64,000 nt of DNA from Pectinophora gossypiella (GCF_024362695.1 NC_065429.1:1706501-1770500), one strand, 5' to 3'; positions 1 to 12,920 are shown, counted from the first letter of the stretch. The notes: generated from the letters alone by a model not told the origin. Translations and numbers: made by a program.

Positions 1-1
1 G

Positions 2-70
2 TTGGCTTTTAACGCGTCTGCTCCTATTGAGCAGCCTATTTTTATTTCTGACATTTGTAATTTAAATTAA
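2..70 (+). CDS. LINE ORF1, last 22 codons (partial)
   Basis: An open frame runs in from the left edge and stops with TAA at 68-70, five bases before the ATG of the long LINE ORF2. A short gap between ORF1 and ORF2 is usual in CR1/Jockey-type LINEs, so I read this as the end of the element's ORF1 (gag-like) protein. Too little remains to show a zinc knuckle or other domain. The rest of the element lies outside the window. Confidence 0.5.
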   Translation: MAFNASAPIEQPIFISDICNLN

Positions 71-75
71 ATTTA

Positions 76-2979
76 ATGACAACAGAGAAAAACTTTGGCT
101 GTAGTAAGTTAAATGAGGACATATTAAATATAAAATGCAATAAGAAAAATACAAATGTAATCAACCTGGTACACCAAAACATACAAGGAATATTGGGCAA
201 GGAACTTGAAATTGAACTTTTTTTAAACAGTAATTGTGTTGATATTATGTGCGTAACTGAACATTGGCTAAAAAAACATGAGTTCGTTTGCTTCAATAAT
301 CACCAGGTTGCCAGCTCGTACAGCAGGGAGACGGCTATCCGTGGCGGTTCATTAATATTAGTACGTAATTGTTTAAAATATAAGGAACGAACGGATATTG
401 TAAGTCTCTCAGTTGAGCGAACTGTTGAGCTAGCCTGTATTGAACTCAGCCGGCTTATTGTATTGAGCGTATACAGACCCCCCGCTTCATCTTATGATCT
501 ATTTGAGAAAGTTATTGATGAAGCTTTATGCAAATTATGTAATAAAAGCAAACATGTTATCGTCTGCGGTGATTTCAATATTGATATTCTGGAAAATTGC
601 TCATTAAGTACTACATTCAAATCTTTATTTCTGTGTTATAATCTTGTAAATCTTTTTTCAGAACCAACCCGAATCACGTCACAGTCCGCGAAATGTATCG
701 ATAATATTTTTAGTAACTTAGAACCTTGTGATAAATTAATAATTAATAAATTAAAGTCAGATCACTGTGGTCAACAAATATCTTTCAACTTATTTATTGA
801 CCGCTCTCTGAAAAAGGATGTTACATGCAATCCCATATCAAGTAGTCGTTTAGAACAATTCAAAGATAATATGTCAAACAAATTACCAGAACTTCCTTAC
901 TGTGATGACCCAAATTTGTTATATAACTCCCTATTTAATCTAACAAAATCGGAAGTTAGTAAAGTATTTAAGGCAAAAACAATTAAGAAAGCAGACACAC
1001 CAATTTTTAGTGACTGGGCGACGGTAGGAATTTATAAGAGTAGAAACAGGTTGTATGAACTTTATGAAGAAAGAACATACAATCATAGCGTAGCTTTTCA
1101 CGACTATGTAAAACGGTATTCAAAAGTTTTCAAACGTGTTTGCGTTACCGCGAAGGCAATGTTTGTTAGCAGTAAAATTAAAGGTAGCTCAGATATTATT
1201 AAAATGACTTGGAAAGTTATAAATAGCGAAAATGGGAAAGTCAAAGCACGCGATCTCGAGTATCAATTACAAATTGACGGTAAACTACTCACAAATGATA
1301 AGCAAGTTGCTGAAGCTTTTGAAAAATTCTTTACTGACATTCCATTTTCGACTACCAAGGACTTGAAGTCATCTCCTGCACTCGCTCAATCACTTGTAAA
1401 GGAGCACATAGATACGTCCAAAGTAGATAAACTAACATTTACACACGTGAGTCCTAGGGACGTCTTAAGAGCTTTTAAATCTTTAGAAATGAAAAAGACT
1501 GCAGATCTTCATGGTCTCTCTGTTAAAGTCATTAACTCTGTGATTGATTGCATAGCTCCCTATCTATCATGTATATTTAATAAATGTGTAGACAATGGTG
1601 TGTTTCCAGATTTAATGAAGCACAGTAAAGTCATTCCATTGTTTAAAGCTGGTAGTACTTCTGACCCTACTAATTTTAGACCAATATCTATACTACCCAC
1701 GCTTAGTAAAATATTTGAAAAAATTTTATTACTGCAATTACTTCAACATTTCAATTTAAACAATTTAATGTCTAATAAACAATTTGGTTTCACAAAGGGT
1801 CGCTCAACAACCGATGCTGGTGTTGAGTTAATAAATCATGTTTTTCAGGCTTGGGAGGAGTCCAAAGATGCTATTGGTGTCTTTTGTGACCTTTCCAAAG
1901 CCTTCGATTGCGTTTGTCATGATATATTGATCGCGAAACTTCGTCACTATGGAATAACAGATAATGCCATCGCTCTTTTGGAGTCGTACCTTAGTGGCCG
2001 CGTTCAGAGGGTTGATGTGCATGGCTCCAGATCGTGTGGATCTAACGTCACTATAGGCGTCCCGCAGGGCTCAATTCTAGGTCCATTTCTATTCCTAGTT
2101 TACATAAACGACCTACCTAGTCTTGTAAAACATGAAGTGGTGCTGTTTGCAGATGATACCTCCTTACTTTTTAAAGTAAAGAGACGACAAGATTCCTTTG
2201 ACGATGTAAACAACGCCATTTCAGAGGTAGTGGATTGGTTTACTGTAAACAACCTGCTACTTAATGAAAATAAAACAAAATATGTTTATTTTACGTTATC
2301 GAATGTTAGTAGGCCGCTCGATTCTATTATTGTAAAAAATAAGGAATTGGACCTCACGGATACTGCTGTATTTTTGGGAATTACTTTGGACGCTAAGTTG
2401 CAATGGAGTCCTCATATTGATAAGTTGTCCAAAAGGCTCAGCTCAGCAGCATTCGCGGTCAAAAAAATTCGTTTAATAACCGATGTAGAAACCGCGCGAT
2501 TAGTTTATTTTGCCTACTTCCACAGTCTAATGTCGTACGGCATCTTGCTGTGGGGTCATGCTGCAGATGTGAACAGCATTTTTGTTCTGCAAAAGCGGGC
2601 CATTCGGGCGATTTACAAATTGGGACCCAAGATGTCACTTAGAAATAAATTTAAAGAAATTAATATTTTAACTATGGCATCACAATATATCTTTGAAAAC
2701 TTAATATATGTAAAAAAACATATAGGATTATTTGCAAAAAATAGCGATCGGCACATTGTTAATACCCGGAATAAAAATAAACTTGCTTTACAAGTCAGTC
2801 GATTACATAAGATTACTAAATCTTTTAAGGGGCAATGTATACGTTTTTACAATAAGATTCCCATTGACATTCAGAATTTGCCTTTCAACTGCTTTAAGAA
2901 AGTAGTTAAACAAAAACTTTACAAAAAAGGTTATTATAAAGTTAGTGATTATTTAGAAGATATGAATGCATGGGATTAA
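76..2979 (+). CDS. LINE ORF2: endonuclease + reverse transcriptase
   Basis: This is the 967-aa ORF2 of a non-LTR retrotransposon. The protein nicks the target DNA and copies its own RNA there. The N-terminal apurinic-like endonuclease shows N36 (HQNIQG), E62 (TEHWL), GDFN at 165-168 and SDH at 228-230. The reverse transcriptase follows at roughly 500-760, with GVPQGSILGP and the catalytic FADD at 691-694. The frame is open throughout and every key residue is present, so the copy is young and may be functional. It belongs to the CR1/Daphne/Jockey group; the exact clade needs a tree. Shorter 5'-truncated relatives lie at 17401-17585, 18630-18815, 25979-26060 and 59611-59972. Confidence 0.93.
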   Translation: MTTEKNFGCSKLNEDILNIKCNKKNTNVINLVHQNIQGILGKELEIELFLNSNCVDIMCVTEHWLKKHEFVCFNNHQVASSYSRETAIRGGSLILVRNCLKYKERTDIVSLSVERTVELACIELSRLIVLSVYRPPASSYDLFEKVIDEALCKLCNKSKHVIVCGDFNIDILENCSLSTTFKSLFLCYNLVNLFSEPTRITSQSAKCIDNIFSNLEPCDKLIINKLKSDHCGQQISFNLFIDRSLKKDVTCNPISSSRLEQFKDNMSNKLPELPYCDDPNLLYNSLFNLTKSEVSKVFKAKTIKKADTPIFSDWATVGIYKSRNRLYELYEERTYNHSVAFHDYVKRYSKVFKRVCVTAKAMFVSSKIKGSSDIIKMTWKVINSENGKVKARDLEYQLQIDGKLLTNDKQVAEAFEKFFTDIPFSTTKDLKSSPALAQSLVKEHIDTSKVDKLTFTHVSPRDVLRAFKSLEMKKTADLHGLSVKVINSVIDCIAPYLSCIFNKCVDNGVFPDLMKHSKVIPLFKAGSTSDPTNFRPISILPTLSKIFEKILLLQLLQHFNLNNLMSNKQFGFTKGRSTTDAGVELINHVFQAWEESKDAIGVFCDLSKAFDCVCHDILIAKLRHYGITDNAIALLESYLSGRVQRVDVHGSRSCGSNVTIGVPQGSILGPFLFLVYINDLPSLVKHEVVLFADDTSLLFKVKRRQDSFDDVNNAISEVVDWFTVNNLLLNENKTKYVYFTLSNVSRPLDSIIVKNKELDLTDTAVFLGITLDAKLQWSPHIDKLSKRLSSAAFAVKKIRLITDVETARLVYFAYFHSLMSYGILLWGHAADVNSIFVLQKRAIRAIYKLGPKMSLRNKFKEINILTMASQYIFENLIYVKKHIGLFAKNSDRHIVNTRNKNKLALQVSRLHKITKSFKGQCIRFYNKIPIDIQNLPFNCFKKVVKQKLYKKGYYKVSDYLEDMNAWD

Positions 2980-3561
2980 CTGTCTGAGAACTGATATTAG
3001 GCAGCTAAATTACTCAATTGTATATCAATATTTTATGTTTATTTTTATTTTTTTTAAAAGAACGTCTAGGGCCCTGTGCCGAGGTTTTTCTTGCAGCTTC
3101 TTTTCCCCGGCTATACAGGTTGTGAGAAGCTGCAGTAGTTTTAGGCGGATGAGACGTTCGTTATGTAAAAATTGACGATTCAAAGTGTAACTATGTTACC
3201 TACTGAATAAAGATATTTTTGAATTTGAATTTGAATTTGTTAAACCTAATCTTATTTACATAAAATTGCATCGTATATAGCATCTTAATATGAGTAGAAG
3301 AGATGAAATGAATGAAGAAGGGAAGTTAGGCAGAAGAACAGGTTCTAATTTTTTCACAAAGAAAATGATTTTGGTTCCGATTTTTACTATTAAATATGAG
3401 TATCGAAGTAGTACTGAGGTACTGAAGTTAAGTACAAGAAGTAAGTTATGTTATGTTTTTTTACAAAGAAAATTATTTTCGTTCAATATTATTTACTATT
3501 TAATAAAAAATATTTCGCTTTCTAATACTTTTTGTGATTTTTATATAACCTCCTTAACCGG

Positions 3562-3640
3562 ACTACTGATACCAAAAAAGTCACATAAGTTCGGTTTGAC
3601 GTCATAACCGTACTAATGAGACTTTTTTGGTATCAGTAGT
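3562..3640. repeat. 21-bp perfect inverted repeat
   Basis: Arms at 3562-3582 and 3620-3640 (ACTACTGATACCAAAAAAGT plus C and its complement) are identical, with a 37-bp loop. This looks like the remains of a MITE. I see no gene in 3241-3690. Confidence 0.7.
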
Positions 3641-3690
3641 TCGGGGCCGGACAAAACAACCGTACTACTGAGACTAGAGGATCTAATTAC

Positions 3691-3692
<2 letters not shown>

Positions 3693-3775
<83 letters not shown>

Positions 3776-3832
3776 TGAGAGAGAGCGTGTGTGTGTGTGT
3801 GTGTGAGCGTGTGAGTGTGTGTGCCTGCGTGT
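3693..3832. repeat. TG/CA microsatellite
   Basis: A nearly pure TG run reaches about 3774, then an interrupted GAGAGAG and TG-rich stretch follows. An open frame across it on the other strand is only a Thr-His repeat and is not a gene. Confidence 0.95.
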
Positions 3833-3840
3833 GTTTAATC

Positions 3841-5119
3841 CATCACCTACTATTATTGAAGTAACATAAGAGGACAGAAACGGGGGCCATGTAATCACAG
3901 GATTATAAACGCCCACATATCCACACCTTAAAACACCTGCTTATGGTAGAACGACCGATCGCAAGTAGAACGAAATTGGAAAAAAAAATATTTATTTAAT
4001 AAATTACAATATAATTTGTTGATTTGTTTTATTTATTTTTTTATCAGAGCGTTTAAAAAGACGGGCAATGGGCCGGGTTGTTCATTAATTCGTTCGTTCA
4101 TTTTAAAATCAACAGTTGTCATTTATCCGTTCCTTTCCTTTTTGGCGGATAAAAAATTACAGAGTACATAATTTAAAATAAGAAGGTGTCTGCAGGGCAT
4201 TCTGTAGATAATTGTGTTCAAGTCTATTAATAAGTTTCCAAGGTGAACAAGATTGTCGATATATAAAAACTTTACTAACAACTAGGTACTTATATCGACG
4301 TGGTGTTAAGGCCACAATGAACGACTTTACAGGCTACATTCACCCAAATGAATATAGATGGCGTTGTTCAGCTTTAAAGTGATAATTACCTATTTTCTCA
4401 TAACTCGGGTACAAAATTATTCCAAAACACAATGTAATGGCTGAAGCATTAAGTATAATAAAAATATAATTTGTTGATATTTGGATCACATTAAGCCGCT
4501 GGATGCGGGCAGCTCAGGACCGATCGTCGTGGAGATCCTTGGGGGAGGCCTATGCCCAGCAGTGGGCGTCATACGGCTGATGATGAATGAATGAAAATGT
4601 ATAGAATTATGTTGCTACCTATATTGCTTCTCTTTATTTTGATCAGAATAATAATGGGTGGAAGATGTAATTGTGCCTTGGTGTAATAGCAAGGGTCGTC
4701 GTTTATAAATACCCAAAAACAAAAATAAAAAATGCATTAAAATATGTCTGTTATCCATGAAAATAGAAGGTTAAACGAAGGAAAATCTGTGCTTATTTCT
4801 TTCAATTCATTTCATTCTGGGCGGAAACTGAGACCACAATAACCTAATTTGAAACTAGCTTGTTTATTGCGAGGTTTTGTTAGCAAAAATCCTATATCCG
4901 AATATTATTTTTCAAAATGGCGCTTACAAGTCTCTATAAGGCGACGAAATATGTACGGTCATGAGTACTAATATGTATCCCAACAAAAACATTTTCATGT
5001 AAAATGTTGCCAGCACGAGATCATATCGATCAATGTCAAAAAGTCATCAGATCTCATGTAGCGCCAAGTTTCTAACTCTACACGTCCTAATTATACAAAC
5101 TATAACCGGCATAGAACCC
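3841..5119. other. repeat fragments, no gene seen
   Basis: Around 4105-4200 is one end of the long-TIR MITE seen complete at 23146-23529. About 4310-4800 is an AT-rich repeat related to 17620-18260 and 41200-41650. At 4490-4592 it is interrupted by an RTE 3' tail (GCCCAGCAGTGGGCGTCATA, then GATGATGAATGAATG). No coding frame is convincing. Confidence 0.6.
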
Positions 5120-5554
5120 ATACTAATATAAATGCGAAAGTGTATGTGTGTCTATCTGTTTGTTTGTTTGTCCGTCTTTCACAGCAAAACGGGGCAACGA
5201 ATTGACGTGATTCTTTAAGTGGATATAGCTGAAGTGATGGAGAGTGAAATAGGCATTTTTTTTCTCTTTCTAACCCCCCACTTCCCTAAAACGCGGGGTG
5301 GAAGTTTTTACGGAACATTCCGCAATGTTTAAGGTAGAAAGCTAAAAATTGGTTTGCGGACTATTTGTGACTAACAAAAAATCGTGCATATTTTTTTTTT
5401 GTGGAAATCTGCCCTCATCCCCTTCAAAGAGAGGGTGAAATTTAATATGGGACTTATCACAGTTTTCAAGGTAGGAAGGTAAAATTTGTACATTAAGGAA
5501 GGGAAACTGTGTTGCCCCAAATTTGACGCGAGCGAAGCCGCGGGCGAAAACTAG
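5120..5554 (+). mobile_element. non-autonomous Helitron (Lep1-like)
   Basis: The left end reads CATACTAATATAAATGCGAA and the right end is GC-rich, GCGAAGCCGCGGGCGAAAAC, then TAGT. This matches the hallmark ends of the Lep1 Helitron group of Lepidoptera (TC...CTAG ends, no target duplication), as I recall them. It carries no Rep/helicase gene. It lies about 130 bp upstream of the reductase start codon, so it could sit in the promoter. Confidence 0.65.
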
Positions 5555-5683
5555 TAAGAAATAACACTACGTAACCGGTTAGTCGACTTATCTACAGTTA
5601 AATCGACAACACAACAAAATGTTCTAAGTGAGTAGGTGAGTACAATAAAGTTGTTTCATTCCGTGTTTACAAGTTGAATTAAT

Positions 5684-8600
5684 ATGTTGTTCATAAAAAG
5701 TTTGTTTTTGACTGCTTCATTTGTTTGTGTGGTAAGTCATATTCATTTTTGATTCAAATTACTGGGGGGTTAAAAAGGTGACATTAAAATAAAATAAATG
5801 TCAAATCGCAACATTGCTTTTTAGATGAATTGCTTCAATGTGGCCTTTTTAACCCCTGTTTGCAGTATTTTATCTAAAACAGATGACCAAGTGAACATCG
5901 TATCACCCTTTTCTATATTTTATCACAGTTTAAACCTTCATTTTAAGACTAAAGTTAGCCAAATCGGTTCAGCCATTGAGTCTTAGCAAGACTAACAAAC
6001 ACTGATTCAGTTTTATACATACAGGATGTTAGTGACATCGTAACGAAAACTTTGAGGGATGATTCAGACCATGATTCTGAGTTGATATCTAATTGGAATT
6101 TTCCATCGTAAAAGTATGGAACTGAAAATAAAAGAAAACACAAAATTTTTCGTGAATTTTCTGCCAGAAAATTCTACTTGATATCAACTCAGAATAATGG
6201 TCTGAATCATCCCCCAAGGTTTTCGTTACGGTGTCACTAACACCCTTACATACCCGTATGGCTACCTGTACGTACTTGTACAGTCATAAGCAATATAATG
6301 TACCCACTTTAGGACTCTGTCGCACTAACATATTTGTCATTTAATGAGACTTACAGTTCAATTTGTCAAAAAAGTTAATGTGACATGGTACCAAAGTGTA
6401 AACATAATATTAATGCTCGTGACCGTACGGGGTGTAAGTGGAATGTGCTTTTTTCAGCTGTGTGAGAATAAAGATGGTGGCAAAGCTCCAAGGTTACCCT
6501 TAAATGATGGAAACTCCATACCAGCCTTAGGTCTGGGCACCTTCTTGGGATTTGACGAGGTAGGTTTATATAATGGCCCCGATTCCTGCAGACACCTCCT
6601 AATTTTACTTTAAGTTATACCTGTCATTTTCTTATCCGCCGAAAAGGTAACGGACGGGTAATCGACAAGCATAAAATTTATGGAACACACGTCAATTTTA
6701 AGCACAAATCTTGACAGATATAACTTAAAATAAAATTAGATGGTTTTAAGTTTACGGAAGAGAGAGTTTCGGGGGTCTCATATCCCTGCTTTAAACGCGG
6801 TAAGAACCCGTTATTATGTGTTTTAATTAAAATTAGATGTTGTATAAAGGAATTAGCACCAATATCTTATAATATTATTATAATAAGGCACCTCCTGTCG
6901 CCACTTTTATATTACCGTGTCCTTGCAGGGCGTCACACATGTACCATCTTACTATGTTTGGGACATACAATAAATGAATATGTTTTAAAAAAGTCGCAAC
7001 TTTAATAGTTGAAGTTACGCCCGCCATCTTTGATCTTTGTATTATTCTCGTCACCTTATGGCCGCCTGGAAGAAGTCGCTTTAGGCGATAAGGCATCCAG
7101 ATGCCATCCTTCTTAGTTAAGTAAGTCTTGTTTTGTCTTTCCTTTTCATTTTGGTGCAAAGTATAAGTGAATGGAGTGACTAAATTGAATTTGAATTCAC
7201 TGGCACAGTTGTGTCGACCATTATAGACGGCGATACGGCTCACCTATTGTTGGTCTAACAGAAAGATCGATGAGGCGTGGGTACTTAGTTCATCTTGCAA
7301 TGAATGTACCTCTGACTACCCCATTAGGATATACACGTGAGCTTATGAATCAACAAAACCTTCACTAACTCGCGCAGAAGCAGCGTGGTGGAGTATACTC
7401 CATGTGGTATTATCTAAGTTTTTTACAGAAGCGACTGCCTGTCTGACCTTCCAACCCGCGAAGGGTACTTGGTTCAACTTGCGATGGATGTACCTCGGAC
7501 ATAGAATAAGGAATAATACTACGTATAGATCGCCAACTCTCCACTCCCCACCAGGAGCTAGGTTTACCTCACCCCCCTCGGATATAGTTCAGATTGGAAT
7601 CGTATGGCGTCAGACATCACACACACAGACGCGCGTGTACGATAATGTCAATGTGTGGTGTCTGTGTAAAACGAGGTTGTTTGTATGAAGTGTCCGGGGT
7701 GTGGCTCGTATCATCATCAGCCCATTAACGTCCCCATTGCTGGGGCACGGGCCTTCCCTACGGATGGATAGGGAGATCGGGCCTTAAACCATCACGCGGG
7801 CCCAGTGCGGATTGGTGGTTATTAACGACTGCTAATGCAGCCGGGACCAACGGCTTAACGTGCCTTCCGAAGCACGGAGGAACTCGAGATGAAAACTTTT
7901 TTTTTGTGGTCACCCATCCTATGACCGGCCTTTGCGAAAGTTGCTTTACTTCAACAATCGCAGACCGAGCGCGTTTACCGCTGCGCCACCGATCTCCTTA
8001 ACTCTCTCGGCTCATATACTGAGCTTATATAATGTTATTTCTTCCAGCATGGTCAGAAAGAAGTTAAAGATGGTGAGGTGGAGCTTCCAGTGACATTAGC
8101 ACTCAATGCTGGATACAGGTAAAGTAGCTACTTAAGTGTGGAGTATCACCACAAACTATGGCTCACCTTTTGTGCTGTCCTAAGTGCCCTAACACCTGCA
8201 CTATTGAAGACCTGTACGAAGCCACTGACAATGCCGTAAGCGTGGCCAATTATTGGTCAGCAAAAATTTAGCTTCGATCGCCATCGACTCGCAAAGAAGA
8301 AGAAGTACTATTGTCATTAATATAAAAAAAAATACAATATATAATAGAACTTTTGTTTAATAATAAAGTGAAAAGACAAACGGCCTCCGTGATCTAGTGG
8401 TTAGAGCCTTAGGCTCACGATCTGGAGGTCCGCGTTCGATTCCCGATGGGGACATTGTCGAAATCACTTTGTGAAATTGTCCTATATTTAAGGACTTTTC
8501 AGGCTTGAATCACCTGATTGTCCGAAAAAGTAAGATGATTCCGTGCTTCGGAGGGCACGTTAAGCCGTTGGTCCCGGCAATTAGCCGTACACACCTCCAC

Positions 8601-11600
8601 CAACCCGCATTGGAGCAGCGTGGCGGAGTATGCGGCATACCCCCTCCGGTTGATTGCGGGGAGGCCTGTGCCCAGCAGTGGGACGTATTAGGCTGTTTAT
8701 GTTATGTTATGTATGGGGTAACCATTACGCGGAAACTCTGGCTGGATAATCACTTTGATGTTTCTGTTATATTTTTACATAACAGTAAGGCTGCCTGTCC
8801 ATTTAAGCGGAGCGGTAAAAGGGATAAATATTAACCAATAGGATTAACCAATCTCTGTCCACTGCAGCTGAGCCTAACGCTCTAACCACTAGACCACGGA
8901 GGCTGTTAAGATAGATATTGCATAATTTTTGAAAAACTTTAATAATAAAATCGGACTTCCACCAATAAAATAATATAAGTACGGCTATATACAGGGTGTT
9001 AGTGACATTTATTGTTAGTGACATTTAATATCAAGTGGAATTTTCCATCGTAAAAGTATACGATTGAAAAAAAAAAGACATGAATTTTGCGACGGGAAAT
9101 TCCAGTTGATATCAACTCGGAATCATGGTCGGTGCTGCAGTGGACAGAGATTGCTCTGTCCACTGCAGCTGAGCGGAGTTTTTATGCAATCCTATTGGTT
9201 AATATTTATCCGTTTCACCGCTCCGCAAGCTCGCTCCGCTTCAATAGACAGGCAGCCTAAAACCCCTGTTGCAATATATATAGCCACTCCTCGTCAGCTA
9301 ACTATTAAGACCCATATATTATATATATTATTATATATATTATTATTATATATTGATGTTATTGTTTTGTTTATGTGTGTGATGTGTGTGTTTATTCTAT
9401 TCTATGCTTTAAGAAACCACGTGTTATAATCAATCAATAATACTTTATTGCACAACAACATTATACAAAGGACAAAAACATACGAATAAAACATAAGCAC
9501 AATAGGCGGCCTTATAAATTATCTATAATCCTTTATTTTTGACGTGACTTGTAGATTTTCCGCATATGGCATTAACTACTTGGCCGGACCAATGAAGGCT
9601 CTCACCCGGTACAACGTTTAAGACAACAGGCCTGATGGTGCCCAGTTGGGCGCGAACCTCTGCTTAGGGCGTCGTCGTGTGAGAGGAAAAATATTTGAAA
9701 GAATTACCGACCCTAGTGGGTCGATAGCGATAAGCGCTGAATGAGGGAAACCTACCTTTGATCCAAACACAAGCCGGGATTTGAACATATCGATTCGAAG
9801 CTATCATGGATTATTTTTTTCTATTTCTTCTTTCAGGTTGTTCGATACAGCTCAAGCTTACAAAAATGAACATCAGGTCGGCAAGGCGGTGCGAGAGTCC
9901 TCAGTCCCAAGGGAAGATGTTTATATCGTCACAAAGGTTCCTTGATGATTTCTTATATTATATTTATTCAGAAACTTCTTAACATCATTACAACATAACA
10001 TAACATCAGGCCTGTATTCTGGGGTAGGCAGCGGATAGTATAACACCCACGCCTCGCCAGCTATCTCATGTACAGGGTGTAAGTGACATCGTAACCTTAG
10101 AATAAGTAGTAATACTTCATATAGAACGGCAACTCTCCGCTCCCCACCAGCAGCTGAGCTAGGTTTACCTCACCCAACATCGAACACAGTTTAGACTTGA
10201 ATCGCATGGTGTCATACGTCAAAAGTGTCTGTGTGAAAAGAGGTTGTATGTATGAAGTGTCCGGGGTGTGTCATAAAGACATAACGAAAACTTTAAAGGA
10301 TGATTTAGACCATGATTCTGAGTTGATATCAACTGGAATTTCCCGTCGCAAAATTCATGTCTTTTTTTTCAATCGTATACTTTTACGATGGAAAATTCCA
10401 CTTGATATTAAATGTCACTAACAATAAATGTCACTAACACCCTGTATATAGCCGTACTTATATTATTTTATTGGTGGAAGTCCGATTTTATTATTAAAGT
10501 TTTTCAAAAATTATGCAAATATCTTAGTACTTACATTAAAATGTTTAAGACTGCCGCGATAATATAGGTTTTCTTATTTCCTAGTAACACCCGTTTCCTA
10601 AGTTGTTCACTCGACTCTTCCCCCACTCACATTTTGGTATTTTAAGTTGACATTTACGCCCTCGAGTTGAGGACTTTACTCACTGGAGTCGATCATGTCA
10701 TACTGCCAACATAATAATACGAAAATCATGACGTCATACCTACATACATGAGTTAAGGTTGAGGCGCCGTCCGAGAAGACCGATTTTGAGCTGACTTCGA
10801 GGAAGACCTTGAGGTCGCCTCAACTCAGGACGGAGTCGAGAAACCTTGGAGTAGACATCTTAGAATACGGGTGTTAATTTTTTTTTTATTGCAGCTGGCT
10901 TCCAACAAACAAGATAAACCGGTGGGGTCGCTATTTGAGTCCCTAAAGGAAATGAACTTGAGTTATGTGGACCTGTATTTAATCCACAACCCTGTTGCTT
11001 TTACCGTAAGTGATTTATCACATACCAAATTTTATTTATTTATTTTTATTTATTCAGGTGAACAACAGCTCATACGATTATACAATAAGTACTTTACAAT
11101 AATAATATTATGTTATAAGCTAGTGAAGGTAATTATAGTTAACCACGTATTAATTAAAGTAGTAGCAGTGGTACGCGCGTGCTTGTGTGTGTGCGTGCGT
11201 GCGTGTGTGCGTGCGTGTGTGCGTGCGTGCGTGTGTGTGTAAAATAGCATTAATCTTACTTTTAAACCACATCAACGGCCTCCGTGGTCCAGTGGATGAG
11301 CGTTGGGCTTACGATCCGTAGGTCCTGGGTTCGATTCCCGGTGGGGACATATCACAAAAATTACTTTGTGGTCTGTAGATTGGTTAGAACATTACAGGCT
11401 GATCAGATCACCTAATGGCCCGGAAGTAAGATGATCCGTGATTCGGAAGGCACGTTAAGTCGTTGGTCGCGGTAACTACTTACTGGTGTAGGTAAGTAAG
11501 TAGTCGATACATGAGCCGTATCAGGGGCCTTTGGCCGCTCAATAATAACCCTGACACCAGGGTTGCTGAGGTTGGTACTCTACCTCACAACCCACACGAT

Positions 11601-12851
11601 AAGAAGAGGATTACATAAACTCACACACTCCCACCTGGGTAATCAGAGACTATGGAATTACATTTGCTTCAATCCTGACTCACTTCTCTTCCTCGACATT
11701 CCTCAACGGCTTAACGGTTTATGTAATGAACACTTTGTACCAGCCGGACGAGAAAGCCTACGCCATAATAGACTACAAGCGTACCTGGAAGGGCATGGAG
11801 GTGGCCAAGAATAACGGCCTGGCCAGGTCGATCGGCGTGTCCAACTTCAACATCAGCCAGTTGGAGCGCCTGATGGAACACTCTGAGATCAAGCCAGCAG
11901 TTCTGCAGGTGGAGGTGAGTACACGTTTTTTTTTTGACGTGATTTATTCTTCCTGCGGATTTCATTAAATCAAATCAAATATACTTTATTGCACAGAACT
12001 ACATTTAAACAATCAGACATAACACATGAATACAGTACAATGTGGGCGGCCTTATTGCTATAAAGCAATTTCTTCCAGGCAACCACCAAAAGGAAATAAA
12101 CGTTTACAAACTTGGATGCGGGATGGATCCCCTCCCTCTTGGATTCATTCCCGTCCGAGATTTTTTTTTCGATTTATTATCTTTGTGAGATTCCCTAAAC
12201 CGAAGACCGAGAAGGACTTATGATGTCCAAATTGGAGATGTCCTTAGAAAAGGTTCAATACGATCTACTCTGAACCGGCGTGCGTGTATGAAGCGATTGA
12301 TGAATGTGGAGGAAGCAAGAGAAGTGTGTCAGGATCGAAGCAAATGGAATTCTATAGTCTCTGCTTACCCCGGTGGGAAATAGGCGTGAGTTTATGTATG
12401 TATGTGTATGTGTGAGATTCCCTATAGACTATTCTAGGCGCAAGACAGGCAGACAGAGTACTGCGGGGTAGAAGGCAAGAGGGAAACCACTGCGCTATGT
12501 TTCCCTAAAAAGTAGCATGGAGAATGTTACACTGACAAGAGCGTTGCTCTTAAATTAGTGATGATGGTGACTTAAAAATAATAACTTAGTCACTATCAAA
12601 TTCTACAAAATGTATACCTACAATACTGACAGATTTACTATTACCATAGATTGAACACCGTAGATTGCTCAGGGATTTTGTCCGGCCAAGTAGTTAATGC
12701 CATCTGCGGCAAATCTACAATAAGTCGATAAGTACGGATGAGTGCCATAAAAATAAAAATAATTGGTGCTAATTCCTGTAAATACCATCTAATTTTATTT
12801 TAAGTTATATCTGTCATTTTCTTATCCACCGAAAAGGAAAGGGACGGGTAA

Positions 12852-12920
<69 letters not shown>

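Larger units (their letters stand above)
1..3240 (+). mobile_element. CR1/Daphne-type LINE, 3' part including tail
   Basis: The span holds the ORF1 end, the intact ORF2, and a 3' UTR of about 260 bp. It ends in AATAAAGATATTTTTGAATT followed by short GAATTT repeats. That repeat tail marks the 3' end and recurs in the truncated copies elsewhere in the window. The 5' end is off the window, so neither full length nor target duplication can be judged. Confidence 0.85.

Noticed and set aside
3683..3916. Open frame on - of Thr-His repeats
   Set aside because: It is the TG/CA microsatellite read in frame.
8381..8460. tRNA gene
   Set aside because: A- and B-boxes are present here and in the other SINE heads, but the sequence continues into SINE body and tail, occurs in many copies, and does not fold as a clean tRNA.
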